Below are positions 1 to 6,514 of a DNA stretch of 10,104 bases, one piece after another. The notes beneath the pieces were generated by a model. That model ran no database searches, was not told the DNA's origin, and saw only the letters and a program-made list of their open reading frames with translations. Numbering within the stretch: the stretch's first letter is position 1; every line of letters starts with the position of its first letter. Location: contig DOEU01000101.1 in NCBI GenBank assembly GCA_003532555.1, positions 1 to 10,104 on the forward strand. Direction: 5' to 3'. The position numbers were made by a program, and so were the translations under genes. The DNA is from Verrucomicrobiota bacterium. GTDB taxonomy: Bacteria; Verrucomicrobiota; Kiritimatiellia; Kiritimatiellales; Pontiellaceae.

Positions 1-812
1 CTTTGACTATCATAAAGCATCGCTCCCCAGTCATTATGTGTAGCAGAGTGACTTTCCCTCAACGTGATAGCCACTTTCTGAATAGAAGGAAATTGATCTA
101 CCACTGTACGAGCCACATCGGGATATCTTTCCAATTCGAGTGTAGCCTTGTGAACATCGGTTTCTCCCGCTTGAATTCCCAAGACATCGTAACAATCTTC
201 CTCATTGGCAATAACAACATCTACGTAGGGCAGAATCTGACGTATTGTTTTTTGTGCAAGTTCTCTTTCGGAAAGCGTATTGTCCCACTTCCAGAGCTTC
301 CTTCTGTAGTTGAGATCTATCGATACACTGCAACCCAACTGTTTTGCTTGTTTAGCGGCTTCGATCGTCGCTTCTGCAGCTTTTTCTGATAAAGCAGGCG
401 TGATACCACTTAAATGCAACCACTGAGCCCCCGTAAAAATGGACGGCCAATCATATGCAGATGCCGGCGTCATCGATAAAGATGAAAAAGCGCGGTCATA
501 AATCACGTTACTCGGACGCTGATTAGCCCCTGTTTCCAAAAAATAGAGACCCAGACGACCTTGATCTGTGCGCAAGATGTATTGGGTATCGATGCCAACA
601 GATCGAACGGAATCCACCGTCGCTTCGGCTAATGCATGTTTTGGCAATGCAGTAACATATCTCGCTTTACCTCCAAAATTACAAATGGATGCTGCAACAC
701 TAGCCTCTGCCCCTGCATAGGTTAGTTCCATCACGCGAGTCTGTCGTAAGCGAATGTTTTCGGGCGCTTCAATACGTCCCATAATTTCTCCAAAAGTGAC
801 AACTGGCTTCAT
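1..812 (-). CDS. kdgK: 2-dehydro-3-deoxygluconokinase (KDG kinase), PfkB family, 3' end cut by window
   Basis: The reading frame is open from an ATG at 812 to the left edge (270 codons), so the C-terminus is missing. The protein begins MKPVVTFGEIMGRIEAP, the usual start of PfkB sugar kinases. Residues 33-57 (YAGAEASVAAS, then NFGGKARYVTALP) match the first PfkB signature. A QRPSNVIYDRAFSS stretch near residues 98-111 resembles the substrate-binding Arg/Tyr segment of KDG kinases, and SIDLNYRRKLW near 164-174 is also typical. The second PfkB signature with the catalytic Asp would lie outside the window. The family phosphorylates 2-keto-3-deoxygluconate to KDPG with ATP in the cytoplasm. The start has an AGGAG ribosome site about 6 nt upstream. 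The gene lies 81 bp downstream of eda, whose enzyme uses its product. A related PfkB sugar kinase is possible, but the eda neighbour favours KdgK. Confidence 0.88.
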   Translation of the reverse strand, partial: MKPVVTFGEIMGRIEAPENIRLRQTRVMELTYAGAEASVAASICNFGGKARYVTALPKHALAEATVDSVRSVGIDTQYILRTDQGRLGLYFLETGANQRPSNVIYDRAFSSLSMTPASAYDWPSIFTGAQWLHLSGITPALSEKAAEATIEAAKQAKQLGCSVSIDLNYRRKLWKWDNTLSERELAQKTIRQILPYVDVVIANEEDCYDVLGIQAGETDVHKATLELERYPDVARTVVDQFPSIQKVAITLRESHSATHNDWGAMLYDSQ

Positions 813-893
813 ATAAAACTCCTCATGTTTTCTACTTACACGAATAGCGTATTTGGATTAACAGTTTGCATTTAATCATACTCTTTTTAGATC

Positions 894-1538
894 TTATTTA
901 TTTTTAACCGCATTCCGTACTATAGCAGCCTGCTTAGTCAGACCAACCCAATCTTTCGCTTCAACGAATGATGAATCAACAATCCAAGAGCCCCCAATGG
1001 CGATAACATTGTCTAAATTGAGGTAGTGATTCATATTTTCAGCATTCAATCCGCCGAGCGGAAAATATTGAATGCCAAGATGTTTATATGGAGCAGAGAT
1101 ACTTTTTAGATAGTTTAGACCCCCACTTGCTTCAGCAGGGAAAAACTTCACAAATCGACATCCCAATGCAACAGCAACTTCTAATTCAGAGGGTGTTGCA
1201 ATACCCGGGGCAAAAGGAAGATCAATCTCTTCAGCCTTCCTAATAACATCCGGATTCATGCCTGGTGACACACCAAAATGCGCTCCAGCCTCTTTGACCT
1301 GAACTGCCTGTTCCGGAGTCAGAATGGTACCTACGCCGAGAATGATCTCAGGTACGGCATCGGCAATTCTTTCAACTGCTTCTATGGCACAATCTGTTCG
1401 AAGCGTAAGTTCGATGGAATCGATACCCCCTAGCAACAAAGCTTTTGCAATGGGAATAGCATCTTGTACTTTATCAATTGAGAATCCAGCAACCACCATC
1501 GAATTACTCAACTGAATTAATAGCTCTTTTGGAAACAC
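894..1538 (-). CDS. eda: KDPG aldolase (2-dehydro-3-deoxyphosphogluconate / 4-hydroxy-2-oxoglutarate aldolase)
   Basis: This 214-residue class I aldolase splits KDPG into pyruvate and glyceraldehyde-3-phosphate in the cytoplasm. Family landmarks appear in order: IELTLRT (42-48, with Glu43 matching the catalytic Glu of E. coli Eda), GVGTILTP (68-75), GVSPGMNPD (89-97), FAPGIATPSE (109-118), KFFPAEASGG (131-140, Lys131 the expected Schiff-base lysine), PLGGLNAEN and IAIGGSW near the C-terminus. Length is normal for the family. The chosen start is a GTG at 1538, because a purine-rich GAGGGGG (1543-1549) sits 4 nt upstream. The next in-frame ATG (about 1500) would remove N-terminal residues and has no comparable site. 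It starts 30 bp after the SPFH gene and precedes kdgK, suggesting co-transcription for uronate/KDG catabolism. Confidence 0.93.
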   Translation of the reverse strand: MFPKELLIQLSNSMVVAGFSIDKVQDAIPIAKALLLGGIDSIELTLRTDCAIEAVERIADAVPEIILGVGTILTPEQAVQVKEAGAHFGVSPGMNPDVIRKAEEIDLPFAPGIATPSELEVAVALGCRFVKFFPAEASGGLNYLKSISAPYKHLGIQYFPLGGLNAENMNHYLNLDNVIAIGGSWIVDSSFVEAKDWVGLTKQAAIVRNAVKNK

Positions 1539-1542
1539 GTTT

Positions 1543-1549
1543 CCCCCTC
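1543..1549 (-). promoter_or_regulatory. ribosome binding site deciding the GTG start of eda
   Basis: GAGGGGG on the minus strand lies 4 nt before the GTG at 1538 (about 6 nt if only GAGGG pairs). It is the only Shine-Dalgarno-like run near the N-terminus of the aldolase frame, and it supports GTG over the internal ATG. Confidence 0.6.
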
Positions 1550-1568
1550 GAAGATCAAATAACTAATA

Positions 1569-2429
1569 TTACTTTGTTAAATTGTCGAAGGAGATAAGAG
1601 GAACAGTATCTCCACCTGAAAAGCGAGGTAATTGACCGTCCCATTTTTCTGCAATTCGCAATTGGATAAGCTGAGGATTCCCTGCCAATGCTTCAGATTC
1701 TCGCTTAATGGCTTCCGCCCGAGCTTTCGACTCGACTTCAATCTCATATGCAACGGCATCAGCAATCAATTTTTGCTCTTCGGCTTTAGCTTCTGCTTGT
1801 GTAACAGCTCTTAGCTTCTCATTTTTCGCTTTTAAAGCCTCTTGCTCCGCTCGTACCTTTTCTTCAATAGCACGATTAAATTCACTAGAAAAATCAAAAT
1901 CAGTAATCGCAACGTTTGCTATTTTAAGTAGCCCTGCTAATTCTTTCTCTTCTAATGTTTCATTTAAAAAGCTAGTAATTTTATTTTGAATTTCCGTCTT
2001 CACTGAATCTCGTTTTGTAATTAACTCTTCAGCTGTATAAAGTGCAGTTATAGCTTTAACAGACTCCATAATAGAAGGTGCGATTAATGTACGTTCGGCT
2101 GTAGCTCTAGTACCAACCTTCTGCAATGTTCTAGGCATCAGCTCGGGGGTCATAGAATATTGAACAGCAATACTTGTTTGAACAACCTGAAGGTCCTTTG
2201 AGGAGGCTCCTGCCTGTGATTCAAATTTACTCAAACGGATGTCGAACTTTTCAACAACATCGATTACAGGAGTTTTAACGTGGAATCCTTCAGATAAAAA
2301 AACAGGTTGAACTGCACCCAATCGTTTAACCACACCCACGTAACCAGCATCAACCACAACAAATGATAATGATGCCAAGAAAACAACAACTGCAGCTATC
2401 ACACCGCTCAAAATTGGTAATCTATTCAT
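1569..2429 (-). CDS. prohibitin-like SPFH/Band 7 membrane protein
   Basis: A 286-residue protein with one N-terminal hydrophobic segment (about residues 7-27, LSGVIAAVVVFLASLSFVVV) acting as an uncleaved anchor. The SPFH domain follows, with YVGVVKRLGAVQPVF and EGFHVKTPVIDVVEKFDIR. Near 78-93 comes SKDLQVVQTSIAVQYS, a prohibitin-type sequence. At 175-195 it reads ITDFDFSSEFNRAIEEKV, followed by a long Ala/Glu/Lys-rich coiled coil (about 188-250) and a short polar tail. SPFH proteins assemble into large ring or cage complexes on membranes and often hold or modulate membrane proteases such as FtsH; that role here is inference. The ATG at 2429 has an AGGAGA site 6 nt upstream. It lies between tRNA-Leu and eda. 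Partnership with sugar-acid genes is not a known function of the family, so the linkage may be only positional. Confidence 0.9.
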   Translation of the reverse strand: MNRLPILSGVIAAVVVFLASLSFVVVDAGYVGVVKRLGAVQPVFLSEGFHVKTPVIDVVEKFDIRLSKFESQAGASSKDLQVVQTSIAVQYSMTPELMPRTLQKVGTRATAERTLIAPSIMESVKAITALYTAEELITKRDSVKTEIQNKITSFLNETLEEKELAGLLKIANVAITDFDFSSEFNRAIEEKVRAEQEALKAKNEKLRAVTQAEAKAEEQKLIADAVAYEIEVESKARAEAIKRESEALAGNPQLIQLRIAEKWDGQLPRFSGGDTVPLISFDNLTK

Positions 2430-2447
2430 TCTAATTCTCCTATTTTA

Positions 2448-2460
2448 GATCAAGTTGATC
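2448..2460. repeat. perfect short palindrome upstream of the SPFH gene
   Basis: GATCAA-G-TTGATC is a perfect 6+6 bp inverted repeat with a one-base centre. Its near end is 18 bp before the SPFH start codon, in the 74-bp gap after tRNA-Leu. It could be a regulator site or chance. An AT-rich imperfect hairpin directly adjoins it (2461-2478, 7-bp arms with one G-T pair and an AAAA loop). Neither looks like an intrinsic terminator, because the stems lack GC pairs. Confidence 0.35.
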
Positions 2461-2487
2461 GTTATTTAAAAAAGTAACTTCACATGT

Positions 2488-2501
2488 ATGAAAATTTTCA
2501 T
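2488..2501. repeat. 14-bp AT-rich palindrome just after the tRNA 3' end
   Basis: ATGAAAATTTTCAT is a perfect palindrome lying 2 nt beyond the encoded CCA end of tRNA-Leu. In the transcript it could fold only into a weak hairpin with almost no loop. It has no T-tract on the minus strand, so it is not a convincing terminator. It might mark a processing region or be chance. Confidence 0.3.
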
Positions 2502-2503
2502 GA

Positions 2504-2588
2504 TGGTGCCGGAGGTGGGACTCGAACCCACATGACCGAAGTCGCGGGATTTTGAATCCCGTGCGTCTACCAATTTCGCCACTCCGGC
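2504..2588 (-). tRNA. tRNA-Leu (anticodon CAA)
   Basis: An 85-nt class II tRNA. The acceptor arms GCCGGAG (2582-2588) and CTCCGGC (2508-2514) pair fully, followed by discriminator A and an encoded CCA (2504-2506). The D-loop contains the usual TTGGTAGAC. The anticodon stem CGGGA/TCCCG closes a TTCAAAA loop with CAA at 2552-2554, reading UUG leucine codons. A long variable arm GAC-TTCG-GTC and a T-arm GTGGG-TTCGAGT-CCCAC are both intact. The long variable arm and the anticodon agree on leucine. It precedes the SPFH gene by 74 bp with no clear terminator between, so read-through into the SPFH-eda-kdgK genes is possible. Confidence 0.96.
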
Positions 2589-2606
2589 AACTACTGAAAG
2601 CGTAAA

Positions 2607-2635
2607 AATTTATGAAATGTAGACCGGATTGGCAA
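2607..2635 (-). promoter_or_regulatory. candidate promoter close to tRNA-Leu
   Basis: On the minus strand TTGCCA (2630-2635, five of six matches to the -35 consensus) is 17 bp from TAAATT (2607-2612, four of six matches to the -10). Transcription would begin near 2600, about a dozen bases before the mature tRNA. Spacing is ideal but the -10 is weak. Confidence 0.4.
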
Positions 2636-2639
2636 TGGC

Positions 2640-2645
2640 ATTATA
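2640..2645 (-). promoter_or_regulatory. candidate -10 element with a perfect TATAAT
   Basis: TATAAT on the minus strand would start a transcript near 2633, about 45 nt before tRNA-Leu. No recognisable -35 is at the right distance. That place is taken by the palindrome at 2657-2674, which would suit a regulated promoter. Confidence 0.35.
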
Positions 2646-2656
2646 CAACGAACTAA

Positions 2657-2674
2657 CAATTCTATTTAGAATTG
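2657..2674. repeat. perfect 8+8 bp palindrome, operator-like
   Basis: CAATTCTA-TT-TAGAATTG has perfect 8-bp arms around two bases. It sits where the -35 element of the 2640-2645 candidate promoter would be. Dimeric helix-turn-helix regulators often bind palindromes of this size. No regulator gene is in the window, so the identity of any binder is unknown. Confidence 0.45.
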
Positions 2675-2829
2675 CACACGACCATTGTAATATTTTTGAC
2701 ATGAAATGATGCGTTTTTTACAAGTTTCATTAATAAAGATTCCCACATAAATTACCGAAGATCATCTACATCTAACAGCCATGAAAGCTCACTCTTATTC
2801 ACTGATATATATTCCTTTAGGATCAATGT

Positions 2830-3912
2830 CTAAATAAATGGTGATTCAGGATCCTCTTCGCTCAATTTTTTCACTAAAGACTTGATACGTTGAGCTTCTT
2901 CTTTGGCGCAAACAAGTGTTACTCCATCCGCTTGGACAATAATCAAATCCTGAACACCTATCAATGCAGTCAAACGGTCTTTAGAATAAATAATATTCGA
3001 TTCACTATCCAGCGTTGTTGCGTCACCAATTATGGTATTTCCAGATGCATCAGGCTTAAAATGGTTTTCTAAAGCCGACCAACAACCTACATCATCCCAT
3101 GTAAAAGAACCACATGCCATAACGATATTATCTGCTTTTTCCATTAGTGCATAATCAATAGAAATTTTCTCGATGTCCGGATATAATAGCTCCATACCTT
3201 TTTGAATTTCATTTTGCTCTGCATATCTTCTAAGCGCTTCCATCAAGTAATGAGTATCTGGTGCATGCTTCTTAAAAGCTTTTTCAAGTGAAGCAACTGA
3301 CCAGATAAACATGCCAGAATTCCAAAAAAATTGTCCTGTCTCCAAATATGCCGTTGCTTGTTCAATATCTGGTTTTTCAATAAATCTCTTTGCAAGACGA
3401 AAGGTTACCGTATCTTTTTCTACATAAATATTACCGCTTTCAATATACCCAAATCCCGTTGCAGGAAACGTGGGCTGAATGCCAATAGTCACGAGAATGT
3501 CTCTCTCTGAAGCGAGCTGTAATCCTGTTCGTAGTGTAGCTTGAAATCGATCCATATCACCCATAACTTGATCAGCGGTTAATATCGCAAAGACAGCTTT
3601 ATCATCTCGACTTTTAACGACAGCTGCTGCACAAGCAATCGCAGCTGCTGTGTCTCGACCGCAAGGCTCTCCAATCACATTTTCTGGCTTTAATTGAGGC
3701 ACCGCTGCGAGAGTAGCTTCAACTATATCGGCAGTTGTAATGATAAAAATCCGTTCTATCGGGATAAGTCCCTCTAAGCGTTCAACAGCTTGTTCAATCA
3801 GTGTTTTATCACCAACTAAATCATGTAATTGCTTTGGTCTTCGAGAGGTACTTAATGGCCAGAAGCGCTCACCACGCCCCCCTGCCATAATTACCGCATA
3901 TACAGAATTCAT
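2830..3912 (-). CDS. manC: mannose-1-phosphate guanylyltransferase (GDP-mannose pyrophosphorylase)
   Basis: A 360-residue nucleotidyltransferase that makes GDP-mannose from GTP and mannose-1-phosphate in the cytoplasm, for polysaccharides, glycolipids or GDP-fucose. The N-terminal signature MAGGRGERFWPLS with RPKQ (9-28) is diagnostic. Further landmarks are GEPCGRDTAAAI (81-92), LTADQ (111-115, with Asp114 in the metal-binding position; many relatives read PADH), TGFGYIE (152-158), FIEKPD (177-182), FWNSGMF (196-202), SIDYALME (251-258) and FTWDDVGCW (270-278). The length fits the short type that lacks the phosphomannose isomerase domain of ManC/AlgA enzymes of about 470 residues. Its ATG overlaps the trpA stop by one base (TAATG), with GAGG upstream, so it is probably coupled to trpA. 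The gene symbol follows family usage; the exact orthologue is not proven. Confidence 0.92.
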   Translation of the reverse strand: MNSVYAVIMAGGRGERFWPLSTSRRPKQLHDLVGDKTLIEQAVERLEGLIPIERIFIITTADIVEATLAAVPQLKPENVIGEPCGRDTAAAIACAAAVVKSRDDKAVFAILTADQVMGDMDRFQATLRTGLQLASERDILVTIGIQPTFPATGFGYIESGNIYVEKDTVTFRLAKRFIEKPDIEQATAYLETGQFFWNSGMFIWSVASLEKAFKKHAPDTHYLMEALRRYAEQNEIQKGMELLYPDIEKISIDYALMEKADNIVMACGSFTWDDVGCWSALENHFKPDASGNTIIGDATTLDSESNIIYSKDRLTALIGVQDLIIVQADGVTLVCAKEEAQRIKSLVKKLSEEDPESPFI

Positions 3913-4718
3913 TATGAGACCTCTTTAACCGCGCGTACCATAGAACCCACGAAGGCAGCTGCTCGCGACCGCCCTTCTACATCATGACTCTCTTGATGAA
4001 AGGCATTCACAATAGCACTACCCACCACCACGCCATCCGCAAGTTTAGCCGCTTCACGAGCTTGGTCTGGAGAACCTATTCCAAAGCCAATAGCAACCGG
4101 CAGAGCGGTATTTTTTTTAATACGGTTCACTAAATCACCAGCTCCATCTGCAATGTGATCCTGCACTCCCGTTACCCCTTCTCGTGAAACACAATAAACA
4201 AAGCCACTTGCTTGCTTTACAATTTTCTGAATTCTCTTATCCGGCGTTGTAGGCGTAATAAGCTGGATCGCATCCATCTGGTTCTTTTTTAAGGTTTGCC
4301 GGTAGGGACGCGATTCATCGACCGGTAAATCTAATAATAAAAACCCATCGGCTCCTGCTTCGGCTCCCGCCTTAATCGCCTTATCAAATCCGCGGGACAA
4401 TAAAGGATTCATATATGCATAAAAAACAATTGGAATATTTGATCGATTCCGAATTTGTGAGACGGTTTCCATTACACTATCAAATGTAGCACCGGCTTCA
4501 AGTGCCCTTGTTGAAGCCTCTTGATTAACTCTTCCATCTGCAAGCGGATCTGAAAATGGCAAACCAAGTTCAATAACATCTACACCCTGATCTTCAAGCT
4601 TAAGAACAATATCAACCGTACTGGATAAATCTGGGTCTCCCGCAGTTAGATAGGCAATGAATGCTTTTTTCTGTTCAGTTTTTAATGCCGCGAAACATTG
4701 ATCAAGGCGTTTTTTCAT
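3912..4718 (-). CDS. trpA: tryptophan synthase alpha subunit
   Basis: A 268-residue TIM-barrel enzyme, normal length, that cleaves indole-3-glycerol phosphate to indole and glyceraldehyde-3-phosphate and passes indole to TrpB. AFIAYLTAGDPD (19-30) and VIELGLPFSDPLADG (48-62) carry the catalytic Glu50 and Asp61 (E. coli Glu49 and Asp60). YCVSREGVTG (175-184), IGFGIGSPDQA (210-220) and VVGSAIV (231-237) form the active-site loop 6 and phosphate-binding regions. The start ATGA overlaps the aspS stop by four bases, and its own stop overlaps the next gene by one base. trpB is not adjacent: neighbours are aspS and the GDP-mannose enzyme. This is unusual for a subunit that works as an alpha2-beta2 complex. 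All visible key residues are intact, so it should be functional. Confidence 0.95.
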   Translation of the reverse strand: MKKRLDQCFAALKTEQKKAFIAYLTAGDPDLSSTVDIVLKLEDQGVDVIELGLPFSDPLADGRVNQEASTRALEAGATFDSVMETVSQIRNRSNIPIVFYAYMNPLLSRGFDKAIKAGAEAGADGFLLLDLPVDESRPYRQTLKKNQMDAIQLITPTTPDKRIQKIVKQASGFVYCVSREGVTGVQDHIADGAGDLVNRIKKNTALPVAIGFGIGSPDQAREAAKLADGVVVGSAIVNAFHQESHDVEGRSRAAAFVGSMVRAVKEVS

Positions 4719-6514
4719 TCTCCGCCCACCGTGCTTGATTCCTCACTTCGTTTAGGTAATTTCACTTGCAAGTATAATTCACGTAATTGATGCGAGTCTA
4801 CTTCGCAAGGCGCACTCATCAATAAATCTTGTGCTTTTTGATTCATTGGAAATGCAATTACCTCACGGATATTTGGCTCGTCAGCCAATAACATAATAAT
4901 TCGATCTACACCCGGGGCAATTCCAGCGTGAGGGGGTGCTCCAAATTGAAATGCTTTATAAAGCGCTGGAAATTTAGATTCCACAACCGATTGATCATAT
5001 CCGGCAATCTCAAAAGCCTTAATCATCAATTCTGGACTGTGGTTACGAACTGCGCCAGAAGAAAGTTCCACACCATTACAAACAATATCATATTGATACG
5101 CCAAAATATCTAATGGGTTCTTATTCAACAAGTCATCCATTCCGCCCTGAGGCATAGAGAACGGGTTATGAGAAAATTCCACTTTTCTATTATCATCCAA
5201 CTCATACATTGGGAAATCAACGATCCAGCAAAATTTAAATACATTTGAGTCGATCAGTTCTAATCTCCGGCCTAATTCATCACGTACATGCCCGCCAATT
5301 TCTCTTGCTACTTTCGATTCATCGGCGATGAAAAACATCACATCACCATCAGATACTCCACCCAAATTTTTTAATGAATCTAATGTTTCCTGGCTTAAAA
5401 ACTTAGCGATTGGACTCTGTACCTCACCCTCATTCCAACGAAGATATCCCAACCCTTTTGAACCAACACCTTGTGCGAATTTGATCATTTCATCGAAGAA
5501 TTTTCGAGATTGACCTGCACATCCTTTAGCCGCAATCGTTAAAACACTTCCTCCTGACGCCACAACACCTGAAAATGCTTTAAAATCACATGTTCTGAAT
5601 AGTTCAGTAGCATCTTGCAGAACAAGTGGATTGCGCAAGTCCGGCTTATCAGTTCCATATTTATCCATCGCTTCTAAATAGGGAATCCGTTGAAAAGGAG
5701 TTTCATCAATTTTTTTATCAGAAAACTCACTGAAAACCGCATGTAAAACCCGTTCATTAACTTCAAAAACATCCTCTTGTGTTGCGAAAGCTAACTCCAT
5801 ATCCAACTGATAAAACTCACCCGGAGACCGATCGGCACGAGCATCTTCATCACGAAAACAAGGCGCAATCTGGAAATATCGATCAAATCCAGAGGTCATC
5901 AATAACTGCTTAAACTGTTGCGGTGCTTGAGGCAATGCATAGAATTTACCTGGGTGAACTCGACTCGGAACCAAATAATCACGAGCCCCCTCTGGCGAAC
6001 TACTGGTAAGAATTGGCGTCTGCATTTCCATGAAGCCTTCTCCTGTCATCAATTCACGTAAGCGTGAAATGACTTTTGATCGCAAAACTAAATTATCATG
6101 TAACTTCTGCCTACGCATATCCAAGAAACGATGCTCTAACCGCAACGATTCATTACACTCTTCATCTTTAGAGACCTGAAAAGGAATTACCTTTGATTCG
6201 CCTAAAGTGACCATCTCTTCCGCAGTAATCTCTATTGCTCCCGTGTCTAAACGAGGGTTTACAGCTTCAGGAATTCGCTTAATAACATTACCTGTAAAAC
6301 ATAGGGTTGATTCCACACGCCAATGATCCACTCCCTTATAAAAAGATTTTGATGGATCTATTACGACTTGAGTTAAGCCATAATGATCTCTTAAATCTAT
6401 AAAGATGATACCGCCGTGATCGCGGACACTATGAACCCAACCTGAAATGCGAACGGTTGTTCCTGCATCTTCTTTTCTCAGCTCACCACATGTATGCGTA
6501 CGGTATTGATGCAT
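4715..6514 (-). CDS. aspS: aspartyl-tRNA synthetase, bacterial type
   Basis: A 599-residue class II synthetase of normal bacterial length, charging tRNA-Asp in the cytoplasm. An N-terminal OB-fold anticodon domain (about 1-110) includes VRISGWVHSVRDHGGIIFI. The catalytic core has motif 2 with FRDEDARADRSPGEF (220-234). The bacterial GAD insertion spans roughly 290-420. Motif 3, GIAPGVDRII (531-540), has Arg538. FSHNPFSMP (448-456) is also typical. His33 in the RDHGG loop corresponds to the position that is His in several non-discriminating AspRS enzymes and Leu in E. coli. Its ATG shares one base with the hisS stop (TAATG) and is preceded by a strong AAGGAG. Its stop overlaps trpA, so it appears to be in the middle of a coupled operon. 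Confidence 0.97.
   Translation of the reverse strand: MHQYRTHTCGELRKEDAGTTVRISGWVHSVRDHGGIIFIDLRDHYGLTQVVIDPSKSFYKGVDHWRVESTLCFTGNVIKRIPEAVNPRLDTGAIEITAEEMVTLGESKVIPFQVSKDEECNESLRLEHRFLDMRRQKLHDNLVLRSKVISRLRELMTGEGFMEMQTPILTSSSPEGARDYLVPSRVHPGKFYALPQAPQQFKQLLMTSGFDRYFQIAPCFRDEDARADRSPGEFYQLDMELAFATQEDVFEVNERVLHAVFSEFSDKKIDETPFQRIPYLEAMDKYGTDKPDLRNPLVLQDATELFRTCDFKAFSGVVASGGSVLTIAAKGCAGQSRKFFDEMIKFAQGVGSKGLGYLRWNEGEVQSPIAKFLSQETLDSLKNLGGVSDGDVMFFIADESKVAREIGGHVRDELGRRLELIDSNVFKFCWIVDFPMYELDDNRKVEFSHNPFSMPQGGMDDLLNKNPLDILAYQYDIVCNGVELSSGAVRNHSPELMIKAFEIAGYDQSVVESKFPALYKAFQFGAPPHAGIAPGVDRIIMLLADEPNIREVIAFPMNQKAQDLLMSAPCEVDSHQLRELYLQVKLPKRSEESSTVGGE

Larger units (their letters stand above)
2589..2829. 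other. intergenic region between the mannose-1-phosphate guanylyltransferase gene and tRNA-Leu
   Basis: No convincing gene is visible in these 241 bp on either strand. They hold the palindrome at 2657-2674 and two minus-strand promoter candidates for the tRNA unit. I see no GC-rich stem plus T-tract after the guanylyltransferase stop, so the end of the long operon is undefined. Confidence 0.6.

Noticed and set aside
3..389. 128-codon plus-strand frame over the left end.
   Set aside because: It lies opposite the kdgK reading frame, whose protein is clearly a PfkB kinase; the plus-strand product resembles no known protein.
828..863. Eleven-codon ATG mini-ORF between eda and kdgK (MQTVNPNTLFV).
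   Set aside because: It has no ribosome site and no regulatory codon pattern such as repeated amino acids; it is probably chance.
2504..2588. tRNA-Leu as an integration site for a mobile element.
   Set aside because: No integrase, no duplicated tRNA 3' end and no compositional island is seen on either side; housekeeping genes flank it.
2754..2829. In-frame continuation of about 25 sense codons after the manC TAG, including a 16-codon GTG mini-ORF with an AAAGGA-like site.
   Set aside because: The enzyme already ends like its family, there is no conserved domain beyond the stop, and such short open stretches are common by chance. An alternative frame (DIDPKGIYISE) also looks coding-like, which shows how weak this evidence is.
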